In this document: in pieces, positions 8,981 to 23,900 of the stretch
Numbering within the stretch: position 1 is the stretch's first letter
How the letters are laid out: each line of letters starts with the position of its first letter
Source of the DNA: Symsagittifera roscoffensis
Taxonomy: Eukaryota > Xenacoelomorpha > Acoela > Convolutidae
Reading direction: 5' to 3'
Assembly (NCBI RefSeq): GCF_963678635.1
Contig: NC_087062.1
Location: 43,602,395-43,666,394 of the forward strand
DNA length: 64,000 bases
Program-made: the position numbers and the translations under genes
The notes under the pieces: model-generated
The model's input: only the letters and a program-made list of their open reading frames with translations
The model's database searches: none
Told to the model about the DNA's origin: nothing

Positions 8981-11900
8981 GTACCTTACTAAGCTGTGTT
9001 GATTCAAAATAAAATTTTAAGAACTAAAATCTTGAGAATTTTGTTATACTTATCAACTATTTTGTAGGCAATTAGTCAGAACCCAGTGCTAGTGATGGAG
9101 CTGTGTTTAAGTGGTTGTTTGCTCACTCATATTCAAAAACCTGAAAACTTCTACGGTCTCGAAGAGCAGGATTTTCTTGGACTTCTCCGCGACACTGGTA
9201 GAATATAACAAATTCACTTGTATCAGGGATTATTTATTGTCAACAGTTTTCTACTAGTATGTGCTATCTTTTGAAATATGAATGGCATTTTGAATGATTT
9301 TATCAATTATTTTAGTTGATCTCGTTGATGAAAAATGTTCCTCATCAAAATTTTCTTCCTTAATGTGGAAAATAATCAATTCAATGAACTTCAGCAAGAG
9401 GTTGGAACTATCTGCGAGAGAAGAACATAGTTCACAGAGACTTCAAACCGAACAACATTATGCGCTTTCTCAGAGATCCTCAAGGGGCACCAGAAGTCAT
9501 CTACAAGATAACGGATTTCGGAGCCGCCAGGTTCCTACAGCAACAAGAGAACTTTGGCTCATTTCATGGAACTCATGAGTATTTGGTATGTTTATTTCCA
9601 GTAATATCTACTAAAAACCTTACAAGAATCTGTGTAAATTTGTGGAACTACTTGCGCTTTTGCCAATCATATAAGCGTTTTTGAATTATATCGGGCTTAA
9701 AATATTTACCCCAGATGTCTAGGAGATGGTTTGGAGAAAAGTTTTAAGATTCGATGAAGTTGGACGTTTTTGCAAATCATACCGTAAATTGTTGGCTATT
9801 TCAGCATCCAATGGTGTTCAGAGAACTGTTGAACTATGAAAACAGAGATCCCAACAAGAAATCATTTGATGCCTCTGTGGACATTTGGAGTCTGGGAGTG
9901 ACACTTTATCACGCAGTTGCAGGACACATTCCATTTGACCCCTTCGAAGGCTGCAGGACAAACCCGGCCAAACACATGGAAATAGTTCGAAACATGACAC
10001 CCGGTGTCATTTCCGGACGACAGCTGCACAAAAATGGAAGTATTTGCTACTCGAATAAGCTGCCGATTGAGTGTCAGTTGTCGGAGAACTGCAAAGAGTT
10101 AACTGAATATTTTTTGGCCAATGTGTTTGCGATGAAATGGCAATTTGGCGAGTTTTTCTTGACTGTTCAGAATTTGCTTAGCAAGGTGGTGATTCACGTT
10201 TTTGTGCTTCACTCAGGACAGGCTGACCGCATCTACATGAACAGTAATGACGGGTGAGATCATGAAATAGCTTGTTTTTTTTTGTACTAGTGAGTTTATT
10301 GTGGTCTCTTATATGCAATCCGCCTTCAATAACCTTATTCCAGTAAAACCATTGTAAATTTTAATTTGAAAGCAGTCGTTCTGTTCGCAATTTATGGCTA
10401 CATCCTTTCTAATAAAGTGAATTTCCGGCTTAATGATTAGTCAGATTAACCTTGTAGCGCTCAATCTTGTATCGCTCAATATCAATCATCCCAATCAATC
10501 AACAGAAAATATAACTGAGAGTTTTGATTTAAAACAAACGTTGACCGCTGTAGATTTTAACGTTAGACTAGTAAATAAATGAGTTGAAGATTCTATTTTG
10601 GGTATGGCGTAATGCTGTGTCGCAATATTGGAGCATAATTTTATCACTGTAATCGAACTGAATAGAAGTTCTTTGTAATTACACAGAAAACATGTTTCTA
10701 CAAATTAAACTATGGAGATTCGCTATAAACTTAGTGCTCGCAAAATTTTTTATTACACGTTATAAATAACAACGTTTTTTATTGCTGGTTTTTTTTGCTA
10801 GAGAGCAAGTGACTTGTTATCGAGAATTAAACTTTTTTTCGTAAATAAATTATATTACAAATCTGCTAGATATTGATTTTGGTATCTTATTGAACCTCCG
10901 TAGTTTTCAAGCCCTTCGTATTTGATCTTGTGGCAATTTGCCTGCCTTGTGAGCCTAAGGCCTTGAGTTCGAGTACCGGTCGGACCATGTTTACACTTGC
11001 TAGAGCTTGTGTCTTGCAATCGGGAACTAAATTTTTTCCCGTAAACAACCTTTCTTACAATTGTAAGAAATGGAAGTTGCTTCAATAGTGAAACTTAATA
11101 ACATCCTTTCCTTTTGGTCTGGAGGTATGCAGAGGCCTTGGCATCCTATGGTCTGTTGTTCGAGTACCGACAGGACCTTGTTTTTATTAGTGAGGGAAAC
11201 ACACCATTGTCTGCCTATTGCTCTTGCTTTTTTGTCGGCTTCATTGACCCGTCGCGTATTTTTATTGAGTTGTGGGTACTTTTCCCTGTAATTACTGTAA
11301 CTTAAAATTTATTAACCCTGGCTTCGCATGTTTTACTTTTTTTCACATGAAAGTTTCATTCGGCCTACATGGTTTCGGCTTTAGTTGTATTGACTTATTT
11401 TGTGTCATTTGAAGGGCAAAACTTTTTATTCAGGTCGGTCGTGGTGCAACAAATTTCAATGTTTAAAAACTTAATCGCTCAAATTTTTTGTAACGACAGT
11501 TTTTATGGCTTTTTTTTCTGTTTTAGTCTCAACGGTCTTGTATCCACTTATTGTCGGCTTAGTGGCCGCTGAATAAATAGTAAAAGCGAAAAGTTAGGTT
11601 ATGTACGGAAGCAATTGAACAGCTAGGTCGAGCTTGATTTTCATATTGAATGCTGGTATTTGTGTAACCGACTGTTTTTATGAAATTGAATTTTTCATTT
11701 TTTCCTTAATTTTGTTTTGATAATATTGTTTTTCGACTTAGTTGTTAACGTTTCTGTTCGTTAGCTTGCAATGCTATGCATGCGTTGTATAGCACATAAT
11801 GCGATGCTTCGCCCCTGTTTTTTAATATCTGGAATTTTAATTTTCTGGGACACGTTTTGGACTATAGTTTGTTTGTCTGTTTTTATTGTTCGAAGTCTCA

Positions 11901-14900
11901 AGGAGTTCTCACAGCGCTATTGTAAAGACACAGATGATTAATTTTCTTGATCTTGTGTTATTCAACGTTATAAGTTTCAGTGCCTGACGTGAAGACGTTT
12001 TTATAGGTGGCGATGGTTTTTTTAGTAAGTGTTCACGCTCAAGTTTTTCGCGGCTCGACTTTTGATTTCTTTTTAAGTTCGGTTCATTTCCTTTGTTGAA
12101 ATGACGGCAAAATCATTTATGAACAGCAAAAGTGTAACGGTTACGAAAAAAGTGGAAAATTTATAGTTTAAGAAATGGGCTTAAATTTTCTGAATTCCTC
12201 GTGGAATGAAAAAATTTTGATCGATTTTTTTTCTAAATGGGATAACTTGAAGAAAAAAGTGCCAATCATAAATAACTCTTGAAATTCAAAGAGCTTCAAC
12301 GCGATATATATCGAAATCAGAAAGTTGAATAAAAGCAATCATTGTTTTCTGTTAAATGAATTAGTGACTTTTTCAACTGTTTGCTAGCAAAGTTTTTTTT
12401 TGCAAATGAAAGAACTTGGGAGTCCTAAAACTTTTTCGGTGTACAATTTTCATCTTTTGGCTCTACGGAAATCTTCTCTAATTTTATTTTCCTAGTTTGC
12501 GCTTGGTAATTTTTTCCTAGTAGTTTCTTGACTTGTTTTCCTCCTATTGAACATCTTTTTAGACATACATTTGTATATGTAGTTTTTATCGACTTTTTAT
12601 TCCAAATGTTTTTTGTACCTAGTGGTTTCTCTCATTTCCATCCGCTAGCTTGCAGTGCTATTTGTGTGATGCATCGCAAGTGTTCCGAAGCTTGGCTTCG
12701 TCTTCTGTATACGATTATACGTTCTAAGCGCACGACATGCCTAATAATCTAATAAGTGTGATACCGACAATACACTGGCCCGGACGTAGTTAATCGTGTC
12801 ATGCACTGGGCGGAAATTATGCATTGTTTTGAATTAGGTATTCCCTGTTGCAAAGCAACATCCGGAGGCGTTTTTCTATCGACCCTTCGACAGAAATGAA
12901 GTTCATGCTGAACAACCAGGTGCTGGAAGTGTCCTCTCAATCAATGGCCACATTCCCAAAGACGTCCAACGAGAGTCCCCTTGTGATCACATTGGAGTTC
13001 AGTGAGCCATTCAACCTGGTCAAGGACCCACCAGTAGGTTAGAAGTGTATTACGTGTAAGTGTTAATGAACGAAGGAAGTGAATTTTCACATATTTAATT
13101 GGTGTGATTTTTTTAAGCAGAAGTTTTTAAGTTTGTTCACGCTCAAGCTTAGTGCGTTGTCATTGATAATTGCTCCCAATTTCAACAAAAATGACGGAGT
13201 TTTATGCTTGGTGATTTTCTATCCCCACCAGTTTCGACATTTTAACCGTTTTAGACGGAATATTTTATACCATATGAAAGATGTCGATGTACTGAGCTCA
13301 AATATTAAAAGATGTATCACCCGTGATTTTTTTCGATAAGTTTATGTGGGTTTGAATATGGCCAATGTGGGATAATTAAGTCGCGCAATCTATTCAGTTT
13401 TCTGCTAAAGCGTAGCTAATGCGGGTTATGCATTCAAATGATGTGTTAATAGCTGCAAATTATTCACTTTGTATCTTCATTCGGTGTGCAGACAAGAGAG
13501 AGGGGTTACACACTCCATAACAAAACTATTCATTGCACAAAAAATGATTGGTTGAACTTCGCTTCAAAGGTTGATTGTATCTTTCAAATTTCCAGAGTTG
13601 CAATGACACTTCATCAGTCCATCTACATGTCGGTTGTTTTCAATTTTCATTTACTGTTGCACTGATGAAGTGTCTCACAATCGGAGCTCGAAAGTTTCCT
13701 GTTGAGGCAACTACGTAACGTTGTCCGATTTTTTTGGTCCGGTTTCATAGTCGGAGAGTTGCACGAATCAGTTTCAAATTAGAGGCTGGTTTTTTATTCA
13801 TTCGCTAGCGAAGTTTCTACGGGATAAGAAAAAGCAACAATTCGTCGGACGGAGAGTCTATAAAATTAGACAAGCAAATAAGACGCGACTAATTACAATG
13901 TTTCAGACTTATTTGCAAAATTTTAATGCAAAAAAATGATGTAATTGAGCTGGTTTTGGGTCTTAAAATTGTTTTCTGACGACAGTTTGCTTGCGGTTGA
14001 GCTTTCCTAAACACCAGGGAGTTTGTGATTAGTTTTGACCCCAGGTAAATCATGCAACAAATCACAGGTGTATAATTTACGCATTTAAAAGATGTTTTGA
14101 AGTGTTCGGGTTTTCGGATTTCATTTATAATATTTTGGATAAGCTTTGAGATAAAACGGTCTTTTTCAGAGTCGATGAAAGTAGTTCAGACTGTTATATA
14201 GGTCGCGAGTTTTTTTAGGAAGTCTTAAATATTGTTCAGGCTTAAATTTTTTTTTTCAGTTTTTTTTTAAGTTCAATTCATGTTCTTTGTTTAAAGGAAG
14301 GCAAACTCGAAAGTGAAGTCAAACTGCGAAAGTGTAAAGTTCACGAAAAACCTGATCGACTTTGAACATGGTATTTAATTAACAGATTTCCCGGCGAATG
14401 AAAAATTTTACCTATTGATTTAGTTTTCTCAACTTGGGTTAAATTATCAAAAAAAGTGTCAATAATATTTTGTTCTAGAAATCCAAGGAAATTTCAGGCC
14501 ATCTTTTTTTCTTGGAGTTTCGAAAGTTCAGATTCAACATTTCGAGTTATAATTAGTAGCGAAAAGTTCGGACTGACAAATTTAGTTAACACGAGCAAAT
14601 GACCAATGTAAGACAATTTTTGCATGCAAAAGCTATTTTTTTTAATGTCACAGAAAATGTGTCTCAATGTCAATGTCGCCCTAAAAATTCACATGCATGC
14701 AAAAATTGCTCAAATTTGGCAGATTTATCTTTTTTAATTATTTCTGTCTGTCCGAGCTTTTTGCAACTCTCTATTGGTTTTAACAAATTCATCGGACATT
14801 GTATAAATTGTTTCTTTGCTTAAAATAAAACTAATTAATGTAGTGAGTACTTATATCTATAGGTCTTGCTGTTTTTTTTTTTCAGGAAAAAGACTTAAAA

Positions 14901-17900
14901 TTTATTCACGTTCAGTTTTGATTTTTCGCGGTTTGACTGGTGATTTCTTAAATTCAGTGCATTTCTATTGTTAAAAGGAAGGCCAAATCCACTTTGGAAC
15001 AGCAAAATTGTAAAGATCACCAAAGACGTGGTCGACTTCTAATTTCGAAAATGGAAATTAATTATCAGATTCCCAGCGAAATAAAAGTTTTACCTATTGA
15101 TACAGGTTTCTCAAATTGGGTTAATTTTAACCTTAAAGTGTCCATCATAAATTGTTCTATAATTTCAGAGAGCGTTAAGGCCATCTATTTTTTTCTTCGA
15201 ACTTCAAAATTGAAGGCTCATGAAAAAACGAGTCCGTTTTTTTCAGTTTCCTTGCTTTCATTACTCTTTTCCAACTGTTACTTGGCTATGTTTTTAAATT
15301 GTGCTCTTAAAATAAAAGTTATACCTATTGATCCAGCGAAATAAAAGTTTTACCTATTGATACACGTTTCTCAAATTGGGATAAATTTAACCTAAAAGTG
15401 TCCATCAGAAATTGTTCTATAATTTCAGAGAGCTTTAAGGTCATCTATTTTTTTCTTCGAAACTCAAAAGTTGAAGACTCTGGAAAAAGAAGTCAGTTTT
15501 TTTTAGTTTCCTTGCGTTCATTACTCTTTCCCGACTGTTAGTTGGCTATGTTTTTAAATTGTGCTCTTAAATTTAGGCGAAATTGAAATTTTCAGAAAAA
15601 GTGTTATCATTCTGCATTGCTCTTTTGACAGTTCAAATTTGATTGCAGTTTTGACGCAATTTCACTTTTTCACTTCCTCAAGGTCCGATATTTCAAAAAT
15701 TTAAGATGTTGTCCGATAAATTTGTTTTACCTTCTAACAAATATATCGGATAACGTCTTAAACTTGAGAAATTATGACCTTCAACCTGAAACTTATTAGA
15801 AATAATTCTATGAAGTTTCGTGTTTCCCTTTTTTTCGGCGTTTTAAGTGTTCTTATCTATTGAAAAATTGCATGTCAGATCGCTGCTGAATGAAAGATAT
15901 TTTGAAATTAAAGTCTTGAAGTTATAGAGAGTTGCAGAAAGTTCGAACAGAAAGAATTAATTAAAAAGAGCAACTTTCTGGACATCAACGAAAATTAAAA
16001 CTGAAATAAACATAACGTCGAAAGTTCATGAAGCAGAGATTCGCTCAAAACCTATAACAACTGTTGGCAATTGCATCCGAAGCGTCGAATAGTAAACCAT
16101 GAAACAGGACAATTATTGTTCAGGGTAGCTTATGTTTTTCTACGATTAGTTTCCAAATTTTGAATGATTTGATTATCTTCACTTCCTTTTTTGGGGCGAC
16201 CTAATCTGCTTTTTTTATTGAAAATAACTCTAGATATCAATTTTTTAAACTAATTTTGTTAGCTGTTTGATAATAAAATTTGAATGTTCATCGCAGTTTT
16301 TAAATATTAGGCTAGCAGAATCATCGGATAATCGACGATCTCGCATTTTGAATTCGGTCTGACAAAAAATTCAAGGTTGTTCGGCTTAAGATTTTGCATG
16401 CAAAAAAGAGTCGAAAAGCACTGATTGCTTATTTTAATTAATTCTGTATGTCCAAACTTTTTGCTACTAATTATATATTAAAAAAACGCATTTGGGTTCG
16501 CTCTTTCGACAGTTCAATCGCAATTTTGAAAATTTGGTTGTATTTTCAACGCTATTTCACTGTCTTAAGGTGAGATTTATTTCAGATATATAAGGCGTTG
16601 TCCGATAAAGGTGTTAAAAGCTACATAATTAGTAGCAAGAAGTTGGAACGCTCATAATTTAAAAAAAGCTATCTGCCAGTTTTGAGCAATTTTTGCATGC
16701 AAATTGGAATTTTTAGGTGACCTTGAGATATTGAGAAATTAAGCTATTTTTCTGAAATAGGTCATTTGCTCTTTTGAATTAGTTTTATCTGTTCAACTTT
16801 TTGCAACGTTCTATATACAAGGGTTGAGAAAAATGTTATAAAAGTTGCTGAAATTGATTTCTTATCTTCTATAATAAGTTGGAACAGAGAAATAATAAAA
16901 AATGAGCAATCTTAAATTTTTCAGTTAAATTGTGCATGCAGGTAGGATTGTAGGTGACCTTGAGACAGATTTTCTGTTGACAAAATAAGCTTAATAGTTT
17001 TTAACAAATTTATTGGGCCTAAAATTTTGTAATCATTCTGACCTTCAATCTGAAACTGTTAGAATTAGCTCTTTGCTGTTTCGCGTTCGCCTTTTTGTCG
17101 TCATGTTATGTGTTTTTATTATTGAAAAATTGCTTGTCAGATCGATGCTGAATGGGAGTTGTTTGGAAGCTAAGGGCTTTAAAATCTTCAAAACAAATTG
17201 ACCGCTGAAAAAGCACAATCTTTTTGGTTTGCTCTTTTGACAGCTCACATACAATTTTGAAAGTTCGTTTGGCATTTTAATTCTCATGTCTGAAGTTCAG
17301 AATTTGTGATGAACTCAGTCTGTTTTATGTTAATTAGTTTTGCTCTATATTTTACGGAAAAAATGCGTGGTAAACCAATTTCAGCCGATTTTGCTTTTTA
17401 CAAAATTTCGGACCATCGTTGTCGAAAATGAAGGTATTACTGGGTACAGAATTGGAAAAACTGTTGCTAATGAGCACGTCAACAGTTTATTGCATTTCGG
17501 AACGAAAAATTCGAAATAGTTACCGCCAAAATCTCAAAAAAACCAGGACCAAAACCTAAAATTTACGAAAATTAGCTGCAACTCGAATTCCTCGGTTGCA
17601 TGGAACCAGCCCGATTTCACAAAGCAAATTCTCAAATCGGACTGGCGATTCAATTGACAACAGTTGTCATATTCGAAAAGTTGGATTGTTTTATTACCTA
17701 TAACTGGAAATGAGTTATATTCAGTGACGAAATGGTAATTTGTTTAAGGCGTGGAAAAAATATGGAACATATTTTGGATACAAAAAACTAAATGATAAAA
17801 AAAAATAGTGACCCAGCCATATGACGAAAAACCTGGAACCGTTATTGTTCGGGGATAAGTGGTGGCAACTGGCTTGGATTGCCTTTATGCTGGAGTCAGA

Positions 17901-20900
17901 ACCAGTAATGGAGAAAAGTACGTCGAAATTATGGCGAGTTTTCTGTTGCCGAGTCGAGAAAATTTGAACCCAGTCAAATTGTGCATTTTTCAATAAAATA
18001 ATGCTCGGCCGCAAACATGTGTCACCAAAACCTGGTTGCGAGAAAATCAAATTCGATGTTTGATTTGGCAACATATTCACCAGATCTCAATCCTATCGAA
18101 AATGTTTGGGGTTTGATAAAAAATCGCCTGTATATACATCTGACGACTTCCCCTGAAATATTATCCAACGTTTGAAAAACCTTTGGCAGAGTTTGCTGCG
18201 CGGCTATGCTGTATCTCTTGCCCATTCAATGCAAAAAAGATGCTCAAAGTTATTCAAAAGCAAGGATTGGGATGAAAATATCCTCTCTCTGTTTTGTCAT
18301 GTATCATTTTGAATTAATGCTCCTTTAGTTATTACACTTTGTATTAGTGCGAACTTTCTTTTTTTCCAACCTAAGTCGAAAATAAAAGTGCTAATTTTGG
18401 TGGCATTTTTGAATTGGTAGGCTGCGGTTGCAGTATATTATTATATGTGCTTTGAAATTTGATTAGTAAAAAGTTAACACAGCTGATGCATTTTTGATTG
18501 ATCAAATGAACCGAAAAAACTACTTTGTTTCAAACACAGCACTACAATGATAAAAAACTCGTTTTCAAAAATTTTCCATGTCACTCTATCTCGCATTTTT
18601 TTGAAATGCATAATTTATACATTAGGCTTTATGCTTTCCAATTTATTACATGCGAAATTGTGTCTTTTTGTATTTGGTGCTATTTCTACTGCATCGAACT
18701 CGCAATTTATTATTATATGTATCTGCTTTTTTGGTAGTTGGTTTTAACTTTCTAGAGCTGCATTTTCTTCGTGTTCTCACAAGTGTTCGCGAAGCGCAGC
18801 TTCACCTCTGTGTTTGAAATTAGTTCTGTTTAGTTTATTGTCATTTTTTCGCGTTCGTTGGCCTAAAAGCATATTGCCAACAATTTGGCGTTAACTATTA
18901 CTCAGAAATTTAAGGCGTTGTCCGATAACATTGTTAAAAATTATACCGCAAAAACTGCCTGAACAGGTCATTGTTTCGACTTTCGTAAGGAAACTATTTG
19001 TGCTCTGGTGGATTTTTTTTCTACAGACAAATTTGGACTTTTTAGCTAGCCAATTTTGACGGAATTTTTTTAAAAAGGTATTGTTGTTCTGAGCCTAAAT
19101 TTGAAAAAAATTTTACCTCATCATTTTTCGTAAAGATATTGGGGTGTAAAGATTGCCATTTTGGCCAATTTGGGACAATTAACACGCGATATATTTCGCG
19201 CTATTAAGGCGTAAGCGGAGATTTAATCCGTCTTAGAAATCGTTCCAAATTGTTTGAAGGAAGCTTATTTGTCATAATTGGTTTGTTACTAGGAGCGAAA
19301 TCTGTCATTTCGTACTTTGTGGCGTGTGGGGGGATGAGTTTCACAAAAAATCTCAAATTACAAAAAAATATATTTTTATTTATTAAATTTAATTTTTTCA
19401 TGTTATTACTGCTCCATAGACCTTAAGAGGCAGTCGGAACAGTCAGGGCCTCGCTCTGATACGAGCAGTTTTGTTTAAATTTTGTATTTTCCACATTGCT
19501 GCAATTCTCTATAAATGCTGAATTGAATTTTTTTTCGAATTATCTTCATCTTGTTTTCAGTCAACGCACACAGTTTTCAAACGTCAGACTCGAGAAAGGA
19601 CAGCAAGAAGGCGAGAGAGATCTGTGCAGACATCCACAGGATCAAGAGACGCATCGAGACATATCACTCCAAGTCGGAACTGATCAAATCAACCACCGAT
19701 AATGTCATGTGAGTCACCGCTTTCTAAGAACACCAGTAATATTCATGACGTAAATTGAGATATGTTGACTCTCTGATAATGGGGCTGCTCTCATGCGCGA
19801 AGGACCGAATGGGCGAAAAAATTCGTGAGCGAAGGACCGAAAACAAAATTAGCCGACAGTCAATTTTTAAAAAGAAGCAATTGCCATTCAATTAAAATGA
19901 ATTCAATGAAGCAATATTTTCCTTGGTCACGAAACGGCCCTTGAAATATGAAGTTTGTTCCAATTCGGCAGCGGTCAGTGGCAATTTGAAAATTTTGCAT
20001 ATTTCTGCCGTTTTTATATTCGGCCAATATCAGTATTAAGTCCGTTTTTATATTCGGTCAATATCAGTATTAAGTCCCTGGAAATGTTTACTTTCTTTCC
20101 AAGGTCTTAGATTGCTGAAATCTGATTGGCTGATTTGTATTTTCGCGCATTCGGTCCTTCGTGCATGAGGGATTCCACCTCCGATAATCATTCAATTGTT
20201 TTTTTAGTGCCACATTCAATTCAAACGTTGAAAAACTTCATGCATCTGTACAGGATTTAGTGGAAGTTGCCAAAGCTAACGACACTTCTCTGGATATTGC
20301 GTACGAAAAGTGAGTACAAATGCGGTGCGTATTCACAAGTTCCAAAATGAAAAATCAGTCCCATAGGTTCCAAAATAAAATAGCAGTCGCATAAGTCCCA
20401 AATTTTTTCAATTGGTCAAAAGATTAAATTAGCCGAGTCTCGGTTTTAAGGTAGCCGGTGGGTGCGCTACGCGCGCGTCGCCGCTTCGCGGCGATAACCG
20501 GCTCTAAATTTCGTACAGCGTCCTACCCTTTGCTGGCAAGCTCGCAACACGTTGGTGCGGCTGCGGCGGTCACTATTCTGCTGTTTGAGTTAACGCTGCT
20601 TGAACAGTATACAATCAATCCAGAAATTCATTGGCTCAAGTTTCAACCAATCAGAATTCAATAAGGTACATTTTGGAACTTATGCGACTGATTTTTTTAT
20701 TTTGGGAGCTATGAATATTGGAACTAATGGGAATTCACCACAAATGCTATTGCCGAATTAAAAAGTCATCGACAAATTTCGGCGTGAAATCGAAAATGTC
20801 GAGAAATTGTATTATTTTCATTTTTCTAACTTACTGTTATAAAGAGTAATGAACGTAGCGAAGACTATAGATTATTCTTTTGTTTTTAGTTGTCGATGAA

Positions 20901-23900
20901 CGTAGTTCAGACTCTTATATAGGTCCCGATGGTTTTTTGATAGGTCCCGAAACTCCAATATCGAACAGCAAAGTTTAGAGGTAACGAAAAACGTGATCGA
21001 CTATTGTTTCGAAAGTGGGATTGAGTTATCAGATTTGAGCAATTATTGCAAGCAAATTTGATTTTTATAGGTGACTTTGAGACATCTTTTCTGTCAGAAA
21101 AATTGCAATTAATTTCATCAAGAAAGTGCTTATCATAAGATGTTCTTGAATTTCACAGAGCTCTAAGGTTATCGACTTTTAGTTTCGAAAATGGAATTGA
21201 ATTATCAGATTTCCAGCGAATAAAAAAATTTTAGGGTGATATATTACAATAGGTGGCAGATTCAAGTTAAATAGCTGGATTGATCAACAATAATACAATA
21301 CAACAAGACTGCTCGTATCAGGGCGAAGCCCTGAATGTTCCGACTGCCTTTTAAGGTCTATGGAGTAGCAATAACATTGTGAAAACATTTCCCAACACGC
21401 CATATTAAGTACAAAGTGATAGATTTTGCTCCTATTAACAAATCAATTATGACATATAAGCTTCCTTGAACTAATTTGGAACGATTTCTAAGACGGATTA
21501 AATCTCGCTTACGCGTTAATAGCGCGAAAATATCGCGTGTTAATTGTCCGAAATTGGCCAAAATGGAAATCTTCAAACCCCCATAACTTTACGAAAAATG
21601 ATCACAGGTGAAATATCTTTTCAAATTTAAGCTCAGGACAACAATAGCTTTTGATTGATATTAAAAAAATTCCGTCTAAAACGGCTAGTTAAAAAGTCGA
21701 AATTTGCCTGAAAAAAAAACCCACCCCGAGAACAACTATTCCGTTACTTTCGTTACGAAAATCTGAACAATAACAGTTATACTTCGAACAGTTGATATAA
21801 TTTATTTCGACGCCAAATTTTTTGACAAAAGAAGTGAATGATTTGAATTTTCGAATAGCTTTTCATCGGGCGGAGTACTACATTACAAAACTTATCTTAG
21901 TAGATTGTACAATTGATTGAAAATGAAATTGATTGAAAATGAAACTACTATATTGTATAAGAGTTGTCAAATTTAATACATGCACGACTCAAATAGTTCT
22001 AAGGATTATTAACTACTGTAACATATCACCCATTTTACCTATTGATGCAGTCAAATTGGGTTATTTTTTAAATCAAAAAAGCCTTTATCATAAACTGTTC
22101 TTGAAATTCAAATAAATTTTTCAAATTTCGAAAGCCAGTTTTTTCGGCTTCCTTGCGTTCATTACTCTTTAACAAGTGTCAGTTGGCTATGTTTTTTTTT
22201 AGTAGAGAATGATCAACTTAGGTGAAAACATGCAATAAGGAGACATCATTATAGCTAAAATAATCATCAACTTGTAGTAGCATTAAATTGATGAGGTGGC
22301 CTTCTGAGCAGTTTTTCTTTACAGTCAGACAACTTAACATGATACCACACTTTCCTTGAAATGGTCAAAACAGTCTGGCAAAAACAAAATTAAAAACGGA
22401 ACCTAATCAATAAGTAAGAAGATATCTGATTTTTGTGCTGGTTATAAATAATAAACACGTCTTATTGTATTGTTTCAGCTATGTTAGTGTCTACCGACTA
22501 GCAGGAGAAGTGTACCAAACTACAAATGAGAACTGCACAGCCATTCTGACATCAGTATCAGCCAATATAGAGGAACAAAGGGAACGATTTCAGGCTACGA
22601 AGAGGGAACTGAGTAGTCTGGACCAGGAGCTGAAGCATCTCCACAATGAGTATGTTGTCAAGGGATTCCTGCAGCAGGAAGTGAAGGAGCAAGAGCCAAT
22701 GGAGACCATATCAAGTTACAAGTAAACACTTTTGTTTTTGTGGATCAGGTCAGTGTAGGTCGAGAGGTTTCATGTTCTTTTTCCAATTTATTTTCAAAAT
22801 GTAAGACAATTTACGCTCTACATAACAAAGTGTAAAAACGTGATTTATCGTTGGTCCGATGATGTATGTTAAAGATCGCTTTTGATTGTCTGTCAAAACA
22901 TTTGAATAGCCAAGTGAATATGATTTAATTATTATGGGGAATGACAGGGTCAGTTTTTCAGTGTTGGGATTATGGGAAGTATTTATTCGGACGCACTGGA
23001 TCTGCTCAAGAGCATCGAGATGCGAGAGAGAAGAAGAGTCAATAATTCAGCAGGTTAATCACTACTAGAAACCATCGAAATCTTCCATTGCATGTATAAG
23101 CCAAGTTATCGAGGGGTTGAGGGTGCCTGTGGTATAGAAAAACCAGTCTTGGTGATTATGTAACTCTCATGCAAAGTTCATAACACTCATGCAAAGTTCA
23201 ACAACAGCAATGTAGCACTCATGCAAAGTTTGTTTTTACTTTGGCTGGCTTACTCACGCTAGGTGACGCTATTGAAGGGTGTTAAACTGGCTGTAAGTAA
23301 CGGTGCACTGACGAAGTTAGATACCCTGACGGCTAACCTTCTTGGATTGAAAATTATTGCCCAGAAATGAATAGATTACTTGAAAATTCTCTGAAGCTTG
23401 TTTTTGTTAATGAATTTTTTTTCTAGTTCAAGAAGAGCAGTCAGTGGACCAAGTGATTGACAGGTTCGATGTTTAACTTGATACCAGCATAAACTCAGAA
23501 TTATTTTTCTAATTGAGAATGAACTCGAAATTTCAGGAGCGTGTTGATAAATTTGTACAACAAAGCAAGCGAGCATCTGAAAGTAAGTATCAGTTTTGTT
23601 TTGTCTCATTGCCATGTAGAAAATTTGGTTCTAGAATTTGTTAATATTCCGTCCTTTCAGAATTGCTCCCAGATGCTGCAATGTCTGCATGACCAAAGGA
23701 AAGATTTCTTCTCGACCCTAAGTGAAGTCGATCGCCGGGTATCCGAACTGTCATCCAAAACGATGAAGCTGAGAAAAGACCTGAATGAATTCACCACTGA
23801 CATTACAGCAGTTAGAAAAATTTTGAAATCTTGTGCTATAATCCTTTCTATGGTGCCTTGTGAAGAAAATCAACGCGCATAAACGACTAGTTCAATGGTT

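Larger units (their letters stand above)
10254..12837. other. Intron 4, contains SINE-like sequence
   Basis: 2,584 bp, AT-rich. Apart from the SINE-like blocks at 10905-11060 and 11105-11320 and two small hairpins (11801-11817, 12685-12700), I see no coding or RNA gene. Confidence 0.7.
13038..19560. other. Intron 5 (6.5 kb), packed with decayed repeats
   Basis: Largest intron. It contains diverged copies of one family (words 'gcatgcaaaa', 'ggcgttgtccgata', 'gcgaaataaaagttttacctattgat'), a 260-bp tandem duplication, short inverted repeats, a mariner fossil and the R1 repeat. No further exon is needed by frame. Confidence 0.7.

Noticed and set aside
10931-10977. A tRNA gene
   Set aside because: A-box- and B-box-like sequences are present, but no acceptor stem or complete cloverleaf can be drawn; a SINE head is the better reading.
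13034-19560. A missing exon between kinase exons 5 and 6
   Set aside because: Using the donor at 13037 instead of 13033, exons 5 and 6 join in frame and align to vertebrate TBK1 without a gap, so no extra exon is needed.
20458-20664. 68-aa Arg/Ala-rich ORF
   Set aside because: Its start is produced by the GC-rich hairpin of a MITE; not a gene.
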